Assembly (NCBI RefSeq): GCF_013410875.1
Contig: NZ_JACCCU010000001.1
Coordinates: forward strand, 1,240,001-1,304,000
Length of the DNA: 64,000 nt
Reading direction: 5' to 3'
Source of the DNA: Tunturiibacter empetritectus
Lineage (GTDB): Bacteria; Acidobacteriota; Terriglobia; Terriglobales; Acidobacteriaceae
The notes beneath the pieces are model-generated. The model saw nothing but the letters and a program-made list of their open reading frames with translations, had not been told where the DNA came from and ran no database searches. The translations under genes were made by a program, and so were the position numbers. Positions 62,759 through 64,000 of this stretch are shown one piece after another. Each line of letters begins with the position of its first letter. Positions within the stretch are counted from its first letter, which is position 1.

Positions 62759-64000
62759 TCACTTAACTATGAGAAGGACGAGGCCGTGTGGCGGCACAGC
62801 GATCTGGAGATGACCGTTGGAGAGCCGGAGTTTTTCTGCGGGCGCCATCGCACCGGCGGCTCTCAACTTTTTGATCTGATCCTGGGTGAGGTCGCGCGGC
62901 CTGCCCATGGCGTCGAACTCTTTCACTGCGTTTCCGTGGTCGTCATCCACTCGCAAGAGTTCGACTTTCGCGCTTGATGGAACGCCGGTAAAGGTTAGCT
63001 GAAAGTTTTTATCTGGACCTTTGCTGGTGGGAGGAGGAGTGTAGGCGGCTCCGATGCCGAAGGGTGGGGCGTAGTTCCAGAGAGCGATTTCTACGGCGCC
63101 ATCGGTCGATTTGGTTGCGAGTGCGTCGTCGTTGTCTAGTTTAATTCGGTGGTCTCCAAGACGATGCAGCATGGCGAAGGCGTTGAATGACGGCTTGGGA
63201 ATGCCATTGGCAGCGACGAGGCCAAAGCCGCCGTAGAAGGGCGTCCGTACGACTCCCTGCTCCTCGAAGACATCGGAGAACGTCCAGTAGCTCATCGACT
63301 CGGTGAGGCCGTCGCACTGGCGAATGTTGTTGGCGAGCCATGATCCGAGGTAGGTGGTGTCGGTGACGTCGGGCTCGTTCGAGTAGCTGGCGTTGTATTC
63401 GCTGAAGATGAGAGGCATCTTTGGGTAGGGTGAGGCGGCGATCTCGTCGTGCACTTTTTTGACTGCGCGATAGACCATGAGGTCGCGGGGAATCTGTTCG
63501 TCGGTGTGGAAGACATCTTTGGCGGTGTCATTCGCGTAGACGTGGGTGGAGGCGAAGTCGACTGGTATGTTGTTCTCTTTACAGTGCTTGAGAAAGTCGG
63601 CGACGTACGCGGCCTGGGCTGTCGATGGGCCGCCTACGCGGATTCGTTGGCTGACTTTTTTGAGTGCGAGGGCGGTGTGGTCGTAGAGCTCGAAGTAGGT
63701 GGGGATGTTGGGGCGGCCGCCCCAGAAATCCAGATTTGGCTCGTTCCAGACTTCAAAGTTCCAGGTTGCTACTTCGTTGATTCCATAGCGGGTTATGAGG
63801 TGCTGGGCGAAGGCGGTGATCATGGCGTCCCAGAGGGCGTAGTCCTTTGGCGGCGAGACGACGGGCTTGTAGAAGAAGGACTGCGTCTGGTTTGGATCGG
63901 CGGCCATCTTGCGGGGCATGAAGCTTAACTCTATGAAAGGGCGGACGTTGTTGGCGAGGAGGCCGTCGTAGATCTGGTCGATGTAGGAGAAGTTGTAGAT
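62759..64000 (-). CDS. GH39 glycosidase paralog (5' partial)
   Basis: The frame remains open to the window edge, so the N-terminus is missing; 413 codons are seen. Similar along its length to the neighbouring GH39 gene: NFEVWNEPNLDFWGGRPNIPTYFELYDHTALALK with the acid/base Glu, FSEYNASYSNEPD with the probable nucleophile, and SMSYWTFSDVFEEQGVVRTPFYGGFGL. C-terminal beta-sandwich ending HGLVLLIVK. A tandem duplicate with divergence. The nucleophile context is SEYN where the neighbour has TEWN. Confidence 0.93.
   Translation of the reverse strand: MYNFSYIDQIYDGLLANNVRPFIELSFMPRKMAADPNQTQSFFYKPVVSPPKDYALWDAMITAFAQHLITRYGINEVATWNFEVWNEPNLDFWGGRPNIPTYFELYDHTALALKKVSQRIRVGGPSTAQAAYVADFLKHCKENNIPVDFASTHVYANDTAKDVFHTDEQIPRDLMVYRAVKKVHDEIAASPYPKMPLIFSEYNASYSNEPDVTDTTYLGSWLANNIRQCDGLTESMSYWTFSDVFEEQGVVRTPFYGGFGLVAANGIPKPSFNAFAMLHRLGDHRIKLDNDDALATKSTDGAVEIALWNYAPPFGIGAAYTPPPTSKGPDKNFQLTFTGVPSSAKVELLRVDDDHGNAVKEFDAMGRPRDLTQDQIKKLRAAGAMAPAEKLRLSNGHLQIAVPPHGLVLLIVK

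Overview
The window (about 64 kb, GC-rich) reads as chromosome of an Acidobacteriota bacterium, most likely family Acidobacteriaceae (Edaphobacter/Granulicella/Terriglobus relatives). The evidence is a duplicated orphan (ADOP-type) ABC permease at the left edge, long secreted Ig-like and TIGR03118-type proteins, a hybrid propeller histidine kinase, GH39 paralogs, and the general gene style. The genus is inference. Most genes look like ordinary chromosome; no transposase, phage module, CRISPR array or rRNA was seen.

Layout. 1-20 kb: ADOP permease, a secreted TIGR03118-family protein, ssb, a GH16-like lipoprotein followed by a propeller histidine kinase, a purine permease, a cupin, a Ni/Co transporter, a secreted beta-helix protein, a Tat-type oxidoreductase, a phytoene-dehydrogenase-like flavoprotein and an Ig-repeat lipoprotein. 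20-25 kb: tRNA-Ser(CGA), then a sugar cluster (SDR epimerase/reductase, membrane GT2, rfbF, rfbG) that makes CDP-4-keto-6-deoxyglucose. 25-31 kb: queG, a BrkB/YihY protein overlapping a SpoIIE-type phosphatase, and a beta-propeller lipoprotein. 31-34.6 kb: a tight leftward cytochrome c maturation operon, ccmE-ccmA-ybaK-ccmB-ccmC-ccmD-like, whose CcmE carries Cys-x3-Tyr instead of the usual haem-binding His. 35-46 kb: mixed housekeeping genes (hydrolase, LprI-like, DUF892 ferritin-like, thiC, M28 peptidase, mscL, mtnA) plus several very small genes and intergenic repeats.

46-59 kb is the most coherent system: an L-rhamnose catabolic locus. RhaT (leftward) imports rhamnose. Rightward follow lutA, lutB, lutC, rhaI, a regulator, a fused rhamnulose-1-phosphate aldolase/dehydrogenase, rhaB and an RNase II-like gene. 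Isomerase, kinase, aldolase and lactaldehyde dehydrogenase would give DHAP plus L-lactate, and LutABC would oxidise the lactate to pyruvate, so the locus encodes a closed route. Its regulator joins an IclR-type winged helix to a periplasmic-binding-protein type sugar domain. An identical 20-bp element lies in the same orientation before rhaT and before rhaI. lutA lacks an ATG/GTG/TTG start at its conserved N-terminus and probably starts at CTG.

59-64 kb: a class II aldolase, a radical SAM protein, a small membrane protein and two tandem secreted GH39 glycosidases, the second cut by the window edge. Repeats of at least two families sit mainly between convergent genes.
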